Assembly (NCBI GenBank): GCA_902634455.1
Contig: CACPKQ010000001.1
Coordinates: 124,001-188,000, forward strand
From: an uncultured Pelagibacteraceae bacterium
GTDB taxonomy: Bacteria; Pseudomonadota; Alphaproteobacteria; Pelagibacterales; Pelagibacteraceae
Direction: 5' to 3'
DNA length: 64,000 nt
Shown here: piece by piece, positions 1-13,043 of the stretch
Layout: every line of letters starts with the position of its first letter
Position numbering within the stretch: the first letter of the stretch is position 1
Notes under the pieces: model-generated
What the model saw: only the letters and a program-made list of their open reading frames with translations
The model's database searches: none
Told to the model about the DNA's origin: nothing
Program-made: the position numbers and the translations under genes

Positions 1-1
1 A

Positions 2-1558
2 CGACAAAGTGAAAAATTTAGGGTTCATTTACTCCAAGGAACCACTGGTTCTGGAAAAACAATTGTATATTTTAATGCAATCAAAAAAAAAATAGATCTT
101 GGATATCAGGGATTAATTTTATTACCTGAAATTGGTTTAACATCTGAATTTGAAAAAAAATTTCAAGAATATTTTGGATTTAATCCAGCTATTTGGCATT
201 CAGGAATATCAAAAAAAAGAAAAAAAATTATTTGGAGTGGTTTAGCATCAAAAAAAATCAAAGTTGTTATTGGTGCTCGTTCAGCACTATTTCTTCCATT
301 TAAAAAACTTGGAATAATAATAGTTGATGAGGAACACGATCAGTCTTTCAAACAGGATGAGGGAGTTATTTATAATGCAAGAGATATGGCTATATCTAGA
401 GCCTATTTTGAAAACATTCCAATAAATCTTATAACCGCAGTTCCTTCAATAGAATCATACGCAAATATTAAAAAAGAAAAATATTCTTTATCAAGATTAA
501 TTCATAGATATCAAAATGCAAAACTTCCCTCACATGAAATTATTAATTTACAAAAGTATAAACTTTCCAATCAATCTTGGATTTCTTCTAAAACATATGA
601 AAAAGTTAAATATCATTTGCAACGAGGAGATCAGATACTTTTTTTTCTTAACAGAAGAGGATTTTCTCCATATGTTTTATGCAAAAATTGTTTAAAAGTT
701 TATTCCTGTCCAAATTGTTCAATTAATTTAGTTTATCATAAAAATAAAAAAAATCTTTTATGTCATTATTGTGGCTTTAAAACTATTTTAAAAAGAGAAT
801 GCGAAAGAAATATAAGTGGAAGTTGTCAATTTGTATTTAGTGGACCAGGAGTAGAGAGAATTCAAGAAGAAGTGAATAAATTATTTCCTACATATAAATC
901 TATAATATTTTCAAGTGATACAATGAATAAAAAATCTTCTTCCGAAATTTTAAAAAAAATTTTTAATAATGAAATTAAAATTTTAATTGGTACTCAGCTT
1001 ATTTCTAAAGGTTTTCACTTTCCAAAATTAAATTGTATTGTCGTATTAGATATTGATTTTTCATCTTTGGGTCATGATTTAAGGGGAGGGGAAAAAAATC
1101 TGCAACTTTACCATCAGTTGTCAGGTAGAGCAGGTAGAACAGGAAGCCCTTCAACTGTATATTTTCAAACATATAATTTAAATCAAGAAGCTATATCTCA
1201 AATAACAAACGAAGATCCATTTAATTTTTTAGATCAAGAATTAAATTTAAGAAAAAAAAACAATCTACCTCCTTATGAAAGATTTGTTTCTTTAATTCTT
1301 ACATCTCCAAATGAAAAAAAATTAGAATCTGAAGCAATAAGATTAAGAGATTATTTGTTTAAAAAGTTAAATGGTAGAATTTTAGGACCAGTAAATGCAT
1401 CAATCTATAGAATAAAAAAACAATATAGAAATAGATTGCTTATCAGATCTAAAAAAACACCGAAAATTCAAAAATCACTTACTTTAGCTTTGAAAGATTT
1501 TAAATTAGGTTCAGGAATAAAACTGACAGTTGATGTTGATCCAATAAGCTTTAATTAG
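2..1558 (+). CDS. priA: Primosomal protein N' (PriA helicase), 5' truncated by the window edge
   Basis: Frame is open from base 2 (RQSEKFRVHLLQGTTGSGKT Walker A, VDEEHDQSF Walker B), upstream of the listed Met at 386; Cys-rich zinc region; GTQLISKGFHFPKL and LSGRAGRTG motifs. Confidence 0.93.
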   Translation, partial: RQSEKFRVHLLQGTTGSGKTIVYFNAIKKKIDLGYQGLILLPEIGLTSEFEKKFQEYFGFNPAIWHSGISKKRKKIIWSGLASKKIKVVIGARSALFLPFKKLGIIIVDEEHDQSFKQDEGVIYNARDMAISRAYFENIPINLITAVPSIESYANIKKEKYSLSRLIHRYQNAKLPSHEIINLQKYKLSNQSWISSKTYEKVKYHLQRGDQILFFLNRRGFSPYVLCKNCLKVYSCPNCSINLVYHKNKKNLLCHYCGFKTILKRECERNISGSCQFVFSGPGVERIQEEVNKLFPTYKSIIFSSDTMNKKSSSEILKKIFNNEIKILIGTQLISKGFHFPKLNCIVVLDIDFSSLGHDLRGGEKNLQLYHQLSGRAGRTGSPSTVYFQTYNLNQEAISQITNEDPFNFLDQELNLRKKNNLPPYERFVSLILTSPNEKKLESEAIRLRDYLFKKLNGRILGPVNASIYRIKKQYRNRLLIRSKKTPKIQKSLTLALKDFKLGSGIKLTVDVDPISFN

Positions 1559-1588
1559 TGTTGTAAAAATATCTATTTATGCCATTCT

Positions 1589-1605
1589 GTCGCTTGAAGA
1601 GCGAC
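1589..1605 (+). other. Small hairpin GTCGCT-TGAAG-AGCGAC between priA and atpH
   Basis: 6-bp perfect stem, 5-nt loop, no T-tract; function unknown. Confidence 0.4.
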
Positions 1606-1665
1606 TACTGTTATGCTAATTAAATTCAACTTTTTTAAATCTTCTTAAGTAATAAGGGTATTAAA

Positions 1666-2223
1666 TTGAGCGAAAAAAATAATTTTTCAGTAACAGTTGT
1701 AAACAGCTATTCTCAGGCATTGTATGAGTTAGCTACAGAAAATAAATCAATAGATTTAATTGAGACACAGGTTAATGCCGTTATAGAACTTATTACACAA
1801 AGTTCAGATTTTAGACTTTTAATTAAAGATCCAACGCATACAAAAGATACTCAAATAAATGTAGTTAATTTAATTGCCGAAAAATTTGAATTTAATGAAT
1901 TATTAAAAAAATTTATGAATTTTTTAATTATCAAAAGAAGGTTCTTTAATATTAAAAAAATACTTAAGGATTTTTTGGTTATTTGTTCAAATAAACGTGG
2001 AGAAATTCATGCAAAGCTTACAGTGGGAAAAAAACTAAATAATCAAGAAATTGAAAAAATTAAATCTGAATTAATTCAAAACTTTGGTTCAAATATAAAA
2101 CTAGAATACAAGTATGATCCTAATCTAATTGGTGGTTTAATTATTCAGATAGGTAGCATAATGATAGATACTTCAATAAAAAATAAATTACAAAAAATTG
2201 AAAATAAAATGATAGGTGCTTAA
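1666..2223 (+). CDS. atpH: F1 ATP synthase subunit delta (TTG start)
   Basis: Position directly before atpA; delta/OSCP-like C-terminus (GGLIIQIGSIMIDTSIKNKL). Confidence 0.93.
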   Translation: MSEKNNFSVTVVNSYSQALYELATENKSIDLIETQVNAVIELITQSSDFRLLIKDPTHTKDTQINVVNLIAEKFEFNELLKKFMNFLIIKRRFFNIKKILKDFLVICSNKRGEIHAKLTVGKKLNNQEIEKIKSELIQNFGSNIKLEYKYDPNLIGGLIIQIGSIMIDTSIKNKLQKIENKMIGA

Positions 2224-3759
2224 ATGGAAATAAATCCTTCTGAAGTAACAAAAATTTTAAAAGAGCAAATAAAAAAATTTGGCGATAAAGCCGAAGTTTC
2301 CGAAGTTGGTCAAGTTTTATCAGTAGGTGATGGTATAGCAAGAATTTATGGATTAGATAATGTACAAGCTGGAGAAATGGTAGAATTTTCTGATGGATCT
2401 AAAGGTATGGCTCTTAACTTAGAGAGTGATAATGTTGGTGTGGTAATATTTGGAGAAGATAGAGCTATAAAAGAAGGAGATATAGTTAAAAGAACAGGTG
2501 CTATAGTTGATACACCTGTAGGAAAGGAATTGCTTGGCAGAGTTGTTGACGGATTGGGAAACCCAATTGACGGAAAAGGTGCTTTGGATAAAGGAGTTAA
2601 AAGAAATAGAGTTGAGATAAAAGCTCCTGGAATCATTCCAAGAAAATCAGTTAGTGAGCCAATGCAAACAGGACTTAAGTCAGTTGATAGCCTTGTACCA
2701 ATTGGAAGAGGGCAACGAGAATTAATTATTGGTGATAGACAAACAGGAAAAACAGCTGTTGCAATTGATACAATAATAAATCAAAAAAAAATAAATGAAT
2801 CTAACGATGAAAAACAAAAATTATATTGTGTTTATGTAGCAATAGGTCAAAAAAGATCAACAGTAAGACAAATTGAAAAAACTTTAGAGGAAGCAGGAGC
2901 AATGGAATATACCACAATAGTTGCGGCTACAGCCTCAGATGCTGCTCCATTACAATTTTTAGCACCTTATACAGGATGTGCTATGGGAGAATATTTTAGG
3001 GATAATGGAATGCATGCTTTAATTATATATGATGATCTGTCTAAGCAGGCTGTAGCTTATAGACAAATGTCTCTATTATTAAGAAGACCTCCAGGAAGAG
3101 AGGCCTATCCTGGTGATGTTTTTTATTTACATAGCAGATTACTTGAAAGAGCAGCTAAGCTAAGCGATGAGCATGGAGGCGGATCTTTAACAGCACTTCC
3201 AATAATTGAAACACAAGGTGGTGATGTTTCTGCTTTTATACCTACAAATGTTATATCGATTACAGATGGTCAAATATTTCTTGAGACAAATTTATTTAAT
3301 CAAGGAATTAGACCTGCAATTAACGTGGGCCTGTCCGTATCTAGAGTTGGTTCATCAGCTCAAACTAAGGCTATGAAAAAAGTTTCAGGATCGATGAAAT
3401 TAGAACTTGCACAATATAGAGAAATGGCAGCATTTGCACAATTTGGTTCTGATTTAGATGCATCTACCCAAAAACTTTTGAATAGAGGCTCTAAATTAAC
3501 TGAACTTTTAAAGCAAAAACAATTTTCTCCAATGACTGTTTCCGAGCAAGTGATTTCAGTTTTTTGCGGAGTCAGAGGTTATTTAGATGATGTAGATCTA
3601 AATAAAATTGCGGAATTTGAGTTAAAAATTATTGAAAGATGCAAATCTACGAAACCTGAGATTTTAGAATCAATATCAAGCTCAGGAAAGCTCGAAGAAG
3701 ATACTGAAAAATTATTAGTTGAAATAATAACTGAATTTAAAAAAAATTTTAATTCTTAA
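2224..3759 (+). CDS. atpA: F1 ATP synthase subunit alpha
   Basis: GDRQTGKT P-loop, full-length family similarity. Confidence 0.99.
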   Translation: MEINPSEVTKILKEQIKKFGDKAEVSEVGQVLSVGDGIARIYGLDNVQAGEMVEFSDGSKGMALNLESDNVGVVIFGEDRAIKEGDIVKRTGAIVDTPVGKELLGRVVDGLGNPIDGKGALDKGVKRNRVEIKAPGIIPRKSVSEPMQTGLKSVDSLVPIGRGQRELIIGDRQTGKTAVAIDTIINQKKINESNDEKQKLYCVYVAIGQKRSTVRQIEKTLEEAGAMEYTTIVAATASDAAPLQFLAPYTGCAMGEYFRDNGMHALIIYDDLSKQAVAYRQMSLLLRRPPGREAYPGDVFYLHSRLLERAAKLSDEHGGGSLTALPIIETQGGDVSAFIPTNVISITDGQIFLETNLFNQGIRPAINVGLSVSRVGSSAQTKAMKKVSGSMKLELAQYREMAAFAQFGSDLDASTQKLLNRGSKLTELLKQKQFSPMTVSEQVISVFCGVRGYLDDVDLNKIAEFELKIIERCKSTKPEILESISSSGKLEEDTEKLLVEIITEFKKNFNS

Positions 3760-3760
3760 A

Positions 3761-6059
<2,299 letters not shown>

Positions 6060-6060
<1 letters not shown>

Positions 6061-6458
6061 TGAGCGAAGAATTTAAGATAGAAATAGTAAATCCTGAAAA
6101 ATCTTTTTTATCTAAAGAAGATATTACAGAAGTTGTGATCCCAGCTTTTGAAGGTGAAATGGGAATACTAAAAGATCATATTTCTATTATTTCATTTCTA
6201 AAACCTGGGATAATTAAGATTTACTCAAAGTTGGGCGAAGATAAGTACTATGTTGAAGATGGTATTATAGAATTTAAGAATAACTGTTTGTCAATTTTAA
6301 CAAGTGATATTTTTGATATTAAAAAAATTGATAAAAATTTTATTAGTGAAAGTTTGTTAAAAGCTGAGAAAGAAACACAAAACAAAGATATTTCTGATCA
6401 AGCAAAATATTTAATAGATCAAAAAATCGAAGTTTTAAAATCTTTAAGTTTAAATTAG
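6060..6458 (+). CDS. atpC: F1 ATP synthase subunit epsilon
   Basis: Position after atpD; IVIPAFEGEMGILKDH-type N-terminal domain. Confidence 0.95.
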
Positions 6459-6931
6459 TATAATATTTTTTTTATTTCCTGTTTAAGTTTATTATAAACT
6501 TCAACTTTAAAATTTACAGCTATTTTTGGCAAATCTTCTAAATCAATCCATTTCCAATCTAAAAATTCAGGCTTAATAGTATTTATATTAATTTCGTTGT
6601 CATTACCTAAAAATCTCATTATGAACCATTTTTGTATTTGACCTTTAAATTTACCTTTCCAAATAATTCCTATTAAGTGATCTGGCAATATATATGTAAG
6701 TTTTTTGTCAATTTCTTTAATAAGCTCTACATTAACTATACTTGTTTCTTCTTTTAATTCTCTTAAAGCGGCTTGATAATAATTTTCTCCTTTATCGAGA
6801 CCTCCTTGTGGCATTTGCCAAAAGTTTTTTGGGTTGTCTATTCTTTTTGCTACAAATATTTTATTTTTATTATTTAACAATACTATTCCCACTCCACTTC
6901 TAAGTGGAAGATTCTTATGATTTTTTTTCAT
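6455..6931 (-). CDS. rppH: RNA pyrophosphohydrolase (NUDIX)
   Basis: RSGVGIVLLNNKNKIFVAKR and Nudix box GGLDKGENYYQAALRELKEET. Confidence 0.93.
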   Translation of the reverse strand: MKKNHKNLPLRSGVGIVLLNNKNKIFVAKRIDNPKNFWQMPQGGLDKGENYYQAALRELKEETSIVNVELIKEIDKKLTYILPDHLIGIIWKGKFKGQIQKWFIMRFLGNDNEININTIKPEFLDWKWIDLEDLPKIAVNFKVEVYNKLKQEIKKILY

Positions 6932-6933
6932 TA

Positions 6934-8076
6934 TTACCCGTTAAGTAGTTTAACTGCGAAATCTAATTGGTTATCCGTTTCAGTATTGATTCTAAATTCA
7001 TCAGAACTTTCTGCAACCTCTATATCAGGAGTTACACCTACCTCAGAAATTGATTTTCCAGATGGTAAATAATATTTCGATATAGTTAATCTTATTGCAC
7101 CATTATTTTTTAATGGAATTACTGACTGCACAGATCCTTTTCCATAGGAACTCTCTCCTATTAATATTGCTCTTTTGTGATCTTGCAAAGCACCGGCAAC
7201 TATTTCTGCTGCAGAAGCAGAGCCATAATTAATTAAAACAACTAAAGTTTTACCATCAATCAAGTCTCCATTTTTTGCAAACCACTTTCTGTTTTCTATA
7301 CTTTTCCTACCTTTAGTTGAAACTATTTCCCCATGATTTAAAAAAAAATCAGATATTTTAATTGCCTGTGATAATAATCCTCCCGGGTTATTTCTTAAAT
7401 CTAAAATATATTTATTTATTTTGTTTTCTTTTTTAAATTTATTAAGATTTTTTTTAATCTGATCTGAGCTATTTTCATTAAATGACGTTAGTCTAAGGTA
7501 ACCAACTTTATCATCAATGATTTTTGTTTTAACAGATTTTACTTCAATTATTTCTCTTGTGATATTAAAAACTATTGCTTTTTTTTTACCTATTCTTCTC
7601 ACAGTTATTTCAATATCGCTTCCAACTGGACCTCTCATTAAATCAACTGCTTCTGATAATGATTTGCCTTGGACTTGAGTATCATTAATTTTAACAATAT
7701 AATCTCCAGCTTTAACTCCCACTCTTTCAGCAGGAGAATTATCAATAGGAGAAATTACCTTTACTACTCCAGCCTCCATACTAACTTCTATTCCTAGTCC
7801 TCCAAATTTTCCACTAGTTTCAGTTTGCATTTCTTTAAAAATTTCTGGAGACATGTAGGCAGAATATGGATCTAAAGATTGTAGAACGCCATTAATAGCT
7901 GCATCCATAACATCGCTTTGGTTTATTTCTTCTACATATTCATTATTTATTTTATCTAAAACTTCTCCAAACAAATCAATTTTATCATATATATTTTTTT
8001 CATTTGCTAAAATTCCAAAACTACTAAAACAGAGAGTTGTTAAAGTTATAAAAATTATTTTAATTTTTTTAATCAT
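6934..8076 (-). CDS. ctpA: Carboxyl-terminal processing protease, S41 family, with PDZ domain
   Basis: PDZ region and GSASAAEIVAGALQDHKRA...GKGSVQ catalytic region. Confidence 0.95.
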   Translation of the reverse strand: MIKKIKIIFITLTTLCFSSFGILANEKNIYDKIDLFGEVLDKINNEYVEEINQSDVMDAAINGVLQSLDPYSAYMSPEIFKEMQTETSGKFGGLGIEVSMEAGVVKVISPIDNSPAERVGVKAGDYIVKINDTQVQGKSLSEAVDLMRGPVGSDIEITVRRIGKKKAIVFNITREIIEVKSVKTKIIDDKVGYLRLTSFNENSSDQIKKNLNKFKKENKINKYILDLRNNPGGLLSQAIKISDFFLNHGEIVSTKGRKSIENRKWFAKNGDLIDGKTLVVLINYGSASAAEIVAGALQDHKRAILIGESSYGKGSVQSVIPLKNNGAIRLTISKYYLPSGKSISEVGVTPDIEVAESSDEFRINTETDNQLDFAVKLLNG

Positions 8077-8423
8077 ATTATTAACTTTTCTTTAGGAATT
8101 AACTCCGACCACATTTTTTCTAATTCATAAAATTTTCTTTTTTGTGGATTAAAAATATGGACGATTAAATCTATACCATCTATTAATTTCCAATCATTAC
8201 TATTTTTACCTTCTATTTTTGAGTTAATAATGCCATTTTTTTTAAATTCCTCCAATACTTGCTCTGAAAGAGCCTGAATATGTCTTGATGAAGTACCACT
8301 TGCAATAATCATGTAATCTGCGACAGAAGATTTATTTGCAAGATCTATTGAAACTATATCAAGAGCTTTATTCGAATCCAGGGTATCAATAATTTTTTTT
8401 TTTAGATTCGCAATTTTATCCAT
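8073..8423 (-). CDS. rsfS: Ribosomal silencing factor RsfS
   Basis: DYMIIASGTSSRHIQALSE and DWKLIDGIDLIVHIF motifs. Confidence 0.92.
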   Translation of the reverse strand: MDKIANLKKKIIDTLDSNKALDIVSIDLANKSSVADYMIIASGTSSRHIQALSEQVLEEFKKNGIINSKIEGKNSNDWKLIDGIDLIVHIFNPQKRKFYELEKMWSELIPKEKLII

Positions 8424-8440
8424 TAATTATTTTAAGATTA

Positions 8441-8968
8441 TCAAATTTTTCTTAATTTAGAAGAAGAAATATTGACTTTTTTAAAAGTAATATATTTTAA
8501 TCTTTTCTTATTATATTTTTTGTAAGCTATTGATTTTAATGACTTAGCTTTATAATTTTTTCTATCAAAAACTAATATGTTACAATTTGATAAAATTTCT
8601 TTCCATCCAACCCACTTATGAAAATTGATTAGGTTATCTGCACCCATAATGAAATATATTTCTATATTTTTTTTCTTTTTTTTAATAAAATTTATAAGTT
8701 TAATTGTTTTATTTGATTTAATTTTATCTTCAAAGTAATCAACCTTAATAAATTTATTTTTGCAAGTTAATTTTTTTGCAAAACTTATTCTTTCTTTTAA
8801 ACTTAAGCTACTTTTATTTTTAAAAGGATTTTTTTTAGTAATAGCCCATATTATTTTTTTTAAATCAAATCTTTTTTTAGCTTCTTTAGAAATTTTTAGA
8901 TGTCCGATATGCGCTGGATCAAAAGTTCCACCCAAGATACCTATTTTATTTTTAATTATTTTACTCAA
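8441..8968 (-). CDS. nadD: Nicotinate-nucleotide adenylyltransferase
   Basis: GILGGTFDPAHIGHL nucleotidyltransferase motif; next to rsfS and proA. Confidence 0.93.
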   Translation of the reverse strand: MSKIIKNKIGILGGTFDPAHIGHLKISKEAKKRFDLKKIIWAITKKNPFKNKSSLSLKERISFAKKLTCKNKFIKVDYFEDKIKSNKTIKLINFIKKKKKNIEIYFIMGADNLINFHKWVGWKEILSNCNILVFDRKNYKAKSLKSIAYKKYNKKRLKYITFKKVNISSSKLRKI

Positions 8969-8969
8969 A

Positions 8970-10220
8970 CTATTTTCTAACCTGCCCTGATCCTAGTACT
9001 TCATATTTATATGTTACAAGTTGATTTAATCCAACAGGTCCTCTAGGAGGAAGTTTATTTGTTGAAATTCCAACCTCTCCTCCAAATCCAAACTCTCCTC
9101 CATCTGCAAATTGAGTAGAAGAATTGTGTATAGCAATGGAGCTTTTAACATTTTTTAAAAAGTATTGAGCGTTTTTTTTATTATTTGAAATAATTGCATC
9201 AGTGTGCATTGTACCATACTTATTAATATGCTTTACAGCTTCATCAACATTTTTTACTGATTTAACAGAAACCTTTGCCGATAAATATTCTGTTGACCAA
9301 TTTTTCTCGTTTGCATTTAAAGATTTACCGTTAAAAATTTTTTTGATTTTTTTATCTGCATAAATTATACAGTTGTTTGCATTAAGTTTTTTTAAAACAG
9401 GATTTACAAATTTTTTTAAAGATTTTTCATGAAATAAAATTGTTTCAGTTGCTCCACAAATGCTAGTATTTCTTAATTTTGCATTGTGAACAATTTTTTT
9501 GGCAAAATTTAAATTTGCATATTGGTCTATATAAGTATGACAAATGCCTTCCAAATGGCCAATAATTGGAACAACACTAATATTTTGTACTTTTTTAACT
9601 AAGTTTTTACCTCCCCTTGGTATAATTATATCAATATATTTTTTCATGCTTGAAAGCATTAAATCTACTAATTTTCTATTTTTATTTTCAATAAATTGAA
9701 CGTAATTTTGATCAACATTATTAATTTTAAGAGCTTTTCTAAATAAATCGGCAAGAATTTTATTTGAAAAATATGCTTCAGAACCACCTCTTAAAATAAC
9801 ACAATTTCCAGATTTAAAACATAAGCTTGAGATATCCGAGGTTACATTTGGTCTACTTTCGTAGATTACTCCTATAACACCAATTGGAATTGTTACTCTT
9901 TTAATTATTAATCCATTTGGACGTTTCCATTTACTTAGGGTAATATTTGTTGGGTCTTTTAATTTAATTATATTATTAATTGATTTAATGATTTGACTTA
10001 TTTTAGCATCACTTAACTGAAGTCTATCAATTAAGTTTTTTCTCAAACCTTTTTTTATTGCTAGATTAACATCTTTTTTATTTTGTTTAATAATTTGCAA
10101 TTTATTTTTTTTTATTAAATTTAAAAATTTTTTCAAAACTTTGTTTTTTGTTTTATAATTAATTTTATTATTAAGAGCTTTACTAGAATTTTTTCCAATA
10201 GATGCTAAATATTTTTTCAT
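8970..10220 (-). CDS. proA: Gamma-glutamyl phosphate reductase
   Basis: Family motifs (GVIYESRPNVT, ADGGEFGFGGEVGISTNKLPPRGPVG). Confidence 0.98.
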   Translation of the reverse strand: MKKYLASIGKNSSKALNNKINYKTKNKVLKKFLNLIKKNKLQIIKQNKKDVNLAIKKGLRKNLIDRLQLSDAKISQIIKSINNIIKLKDPTNITLSKWKRPNGLIIKRVTIPIGVIGVIYESRPNVTSDISSLCFKSGNCVILRGGSEAYFSNKILADLFRKALKINNVDQNYVQFIENKNRKLVDLMLSSMKKYIDIIIPRGGKNLVKKVQNISVVPIIGHLEGICHTYIDQYANLNFAKKIVHNAKLRNTSICGATETILFHEKSLKKFVNPVLKKLNANNCIIYADKKIKKIFNGKSLNANEKNWSTEYLSAKVSVKSVKNVDEAVKHINKYGTMHTDAIISNNKKNAQYFLKNVKSSIAIHNSSTQFADGGEFGFGGEVGISTNKLPPRGPVGLNQLVTYKYEVLGSGQVRK

Positions 10221-11327
10221 TTAAACCTCAACCATATCATCTTTATGTATAACTTCAGATTTAGTAATATATCCCAATAATTCACGAATTTTATTGGAAT
10301 GTTGTCCTTTGATTTTTGAAATTTCATCTGATGTAAAAGAACTTAATCCTCTAGCATATTCTTGCATATTTATGTCCATTACTTTTATATGATCTCCTTT
10401 ATTGAACTTTCCATTAACTTTTTTTATACCAGCCGCTAGTAAACTTTTGCCTTTTTTTAAAGCTTTTACTGCTCCATCATCGATTATTAATTCTCCTTTA
10501 GGTGCAATTGAACTTATTATCCATTTTTTTCTAGCATCTAATTTTGAAACTTTAGGTAAAAACCAAGTGCAATTATTTTTATCAAAAATTTTTTTTATAG
10601 GACGTATTGATAAACCATTTGCAATAGCCATAAAACACCCAGATATTTGACAAACTTTTGCAGCATCTATTTTAGTTTTCATTCCTCCAGTTCCATGTTC
10701 ACTTATACTTTTAGTAGCCACTTCTTCTATATTTGAATTTATATTTTTTATATGTCTTATTAATTTTGCGTCACTATAAACTTTTGGATTTTTTGTATAT
10801 AAGCCATTAACATCAGATAATAAAATTAGGCAATCAGCACTAGATATTTGCGCTACTCTAGATGCTAGTCGATCATTATCACCATATTTTATTTCAGTAG
10901 TAGCTATACTATCATTTTCATTTACTATGGGAACAAAACCTAATTTAAATAAATTTTCAAAAGTCCTTTTTGCATTTATTGCACGTCTTCTTTGTTCAGT
11001 ATCTTCTAATGTTAGTAAGATTTGAGATAGATTTATTTTTTTTGAACTAAAAGTTTTTATAAATAAATTCATTAGCTCTATTTGTCCTACTGAAGCAACA
11101 GCTTGGCTTTTATCTAACTTTAGATTTTTTTTATTTAAATTTAATTTTTTACAACCTAAAGCAATAGCTCCGGAGCTGACAATTATAACATTTTTTTTGT
11201 TGTCTAATAATCCTTTTATATCTTTACAAAATTCTGATAACCATTTTTTTCTAATAGTCTTTTTTTTATTAATAAGTAAAGAAGATCCTATTTTTATTAC
11301 AATTGTTTTAGAATTTTTAAGATACAT
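10221..11327 (-). CDS. proB: Glutamate 5-kinase with C-terminal PUA domain
   Basis: KIGSSLL, VSSGAIALG, NENDSIATTEIKYGDND motifs. Confidence 0.98.
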   Translation of the reverse strand: MYLKNSKTIVIKIGSSLLINKKKTIRKKWLSEFCKDIKGLLDNKKNVIIVSSGAIALGCKKLNLNKKNLKLDKSQAVASVGQIELMNLFIKTFSSKKINLSQILLTLEDTEQRRRAINAKRTFENLFKLGFVPIVNENDSIATTEIKYGDNDRLASRVAQISSADCLILLSDVNGLYTKNPKVYSDAKLIRHIKNINSNIEEVATKSISEHGTGGMKTKIDAAKVCQISGCFMAIANGLSIRPIKKIFDKNNCTWFLPKVSKLDARKKWIISSIAPKGELIIDDGAVKALKKGKSLLAAGIKKVNGKFNKGDHIKVMDINMQEYARGLSSFTSDEISKIKGQHSNKIRELLGYITKSEVIHKDDMVEV

Positions 11328-12300
11328 AATTTATTAATTTTGATTTAATTTGAGATACAGAAGATTTATTTATAGTTGATAGTATAAAAACTTTTTTTTT
11401 AATATTTTTTGTGAATTCATCTATTTTTTTCTTTAAAATTTTTTTATCAATCAAATCTATTTTATTAAAAACAATCAATTCCTTTTTTTTTAGTAATTCT
11501 TTGCTATATTTCCTTAATTCTTCTCTTACTTGCTTATAAGAACTAATTAAATCTTTTTCATTTACGTCAATTAGGTGTAGTAGAGTTTTACATCTTTCAA
11601 TATGTTTAAGAAATTTTGTTCCCAATCCAACCCCAGAGTGAGCTCCTTCAATTAATCCAGGAATATCTGCTAAAGTGATTTCTTTATTATCATAAGTAAC
11701 AACACCCAGATTAGGATTGATTGTTGTAAATTTATAATTTGCAATTTTTGGAGTGGCTCTTGTAGTAGAAGCCAATAAACTAGATTTTCCTGCATTAGGT
11801 AAACCAATAATTCCAATATCTGCAATTGTTTTTAACTGTAACCAAACCCAAAATTCTTCACCTTTAGAACCTTTGGTAAATTTTCTTGGAGCTCTATTTG
11901 TTGAAGATTTGAATCTTGTATTACCAATTCCTCCTTTGCCACCAATTGCAGCAACAAATTCATCATTTTGTATTTTGAAATCATAAATTAATGTTTTATT
12001 ATCCTCTTCAAATACTTGCGTACCTACTGGAACTTTTAAATAAAGATTCTTTCCGCCTTTACCTGTTTGTTTTTTACCTTTTCCGTCACCACCTCTTTCA
12101 GCTTTAAAATGTTGTTGATATCGAAAATCAATTAAAGTGTTTAAATTTCTTTCGGATTTAAAAACTATAGAACCACCACTTCCACCATCTCCACCATCTG
12201 GTCCACCAAATTCGACATATTTTTCTCTTCTAAAACTAGGTGAACCGGAACCACCATCACCTGCTTTAACCTTTATTTTAACTTGATCTAGAAATTTCAT
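11317..12300 (-). CDS. obgE: Obg family GTPase
   Basis: Gly-rich Obg fold and G1 motif GLPNAGKSSLL. Confidence 0.98.
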   Translation of the reverse strand: MKFLDQVKIKVKAGDGGSGSPSFRREKYVEFGGPDGGDGGSGGSIVFKSERNLNTLIDFRYQQHFKAERGGDGKGKKQTGKGGKNLYLKVPVGTQVFEEDNKTLIYDFKIQNDEFVAAIGGKGGIGNTRFKSSTNRAPRKFTKGSKGEEFWVWLQLKTIADIGIIGLPNAGKSSLLASTTRATPKIANYKFTTINPNLGVVTYDNKEITLADIPGLIEGAHSGVGLGTKFLKHIERCKTLLHLIDVNEKDLISSYKQVREELRKYSKELLKKKELIVFNKIDLIDKKILKKKIDEFTKNIKKKVFILSTINKSSVSQIKSKLINYVS

Positions 12301-12332
12301 GATACAACCAATTTTTTTGTTAGTTGTACTAA

Positions 12333-12587
12333 TTAATTGGGTTTTACAGAAACAAAAGTTCTATCAGACCTAGTTCTTTTAAACTCTACCCTTCCCTTAA
12401 CCAAGGAGAATATAGAGTGATCTTTACCCATTTTTACATGGTTTCCAGGAAATATTTTTGTACCTCTTTGTCTAACAATTATATTTCCAGGGTTTACGTA
12501 CTGGCCACCATACTTTTTTACACCAAGTCTTCTACCAGCACTATCTCTTCCGTTACGGGACGATCCACCTGCTTTTTTTGTTGCCAT
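12333..12587 (-). CDS. rpmA: 50S ribosomal protein L27
   Basis: [25 protein letters not shown]. Confidence 0.99.
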   Translation of the reverse strand: MATKKAGGSSRNGRDSAGRRLGVKKYGGQYVNPGNIIVRQRGTKIFPGNHVKMGKDHSIFSLVKGRVEFKRTRSDRTFVSVKPN

Positions 12588-12597
12588 AATTTAATTT

Positions 12598-12984
12598 TTA
12601 TTTTTCCTTATCAATTTTTTTAGTTTCTTTTTTATCTATCTTTTTTGCTTCAGCAAATAAACCACCGTCTTTTGCAAAAATTTTGTTAATTTTAATTAAT
12701 GAATATTGTTGTCTATGTCCATTCTTTCTTCTAGAATTTTTTCTTCTTCTTTTTTTAAATACTAACACTGTTCTTTTTTTAGCATTTTTAATAAGTTCAG
12801 CTTCTACTTTTGCACCTTGAACTAAAGGAGATCCAACTTCAATATTTTTATCATCACCATAAGCTAAAACTTCCTTGAACTCTATTTTACTAGATGGTTT
12901 TTTATCTATTTTCTCAATTTTTAATATTTCACTAGTTTTTACTTTGTATTGTTTTCCACCAGTTTGAATTATAGCAAATGACAT
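12598..12984 (-). CDS. rplU: 50S ribosomal protein L21
   Basis: FAIIQTGGKQYKV start; KKRRRKNSRRKNGHRQQYSLIKI. Confidence 0.99.
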   Translation of the reverse strand: MSFAIIQTGGKQYKVKTSEILKIEKIDKKPSSKIEFKEVLAYGDDKNIEVGSPLVQGAKVEAELIKNAKKRTVLVFKKRRRKNSRRKNGHRQQYSLIKINKIFAKDGGLFAEAKKIDKKETKKIDKEK

Positions 12985-13005
12985 AAAATTTTTTATTTGA
13001 TCAGC

Positions 13006-13033
13006 AATATAATCTTAGGCTTTACTTAGTCAA
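13006..13033 (-). promoter_or_regulatory. Sigma70-type promoter for rplU-rpmA-obgE
   Basis: Minus strand TTGACT (13028-13033), 16-nt spacer, TATATT (13006-13011), just upstream of rplU. Confidence 0.6.
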
Positions 13034-13043
13034 GCTGAATAAG

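Noticed and set aside
2346-2636. Antisense ORF inside atpA (and similar ones at 4453-4665, 4614-4808, 10402-10650, 11753-11986, 16289-16573, 35054-35389, 57436-57750, 57832-58035)
   Set aside because: They lie wholly or largely opposite well-supported conserved genes, show no recognisable family motifs, and are expected codon-bias artefacts.
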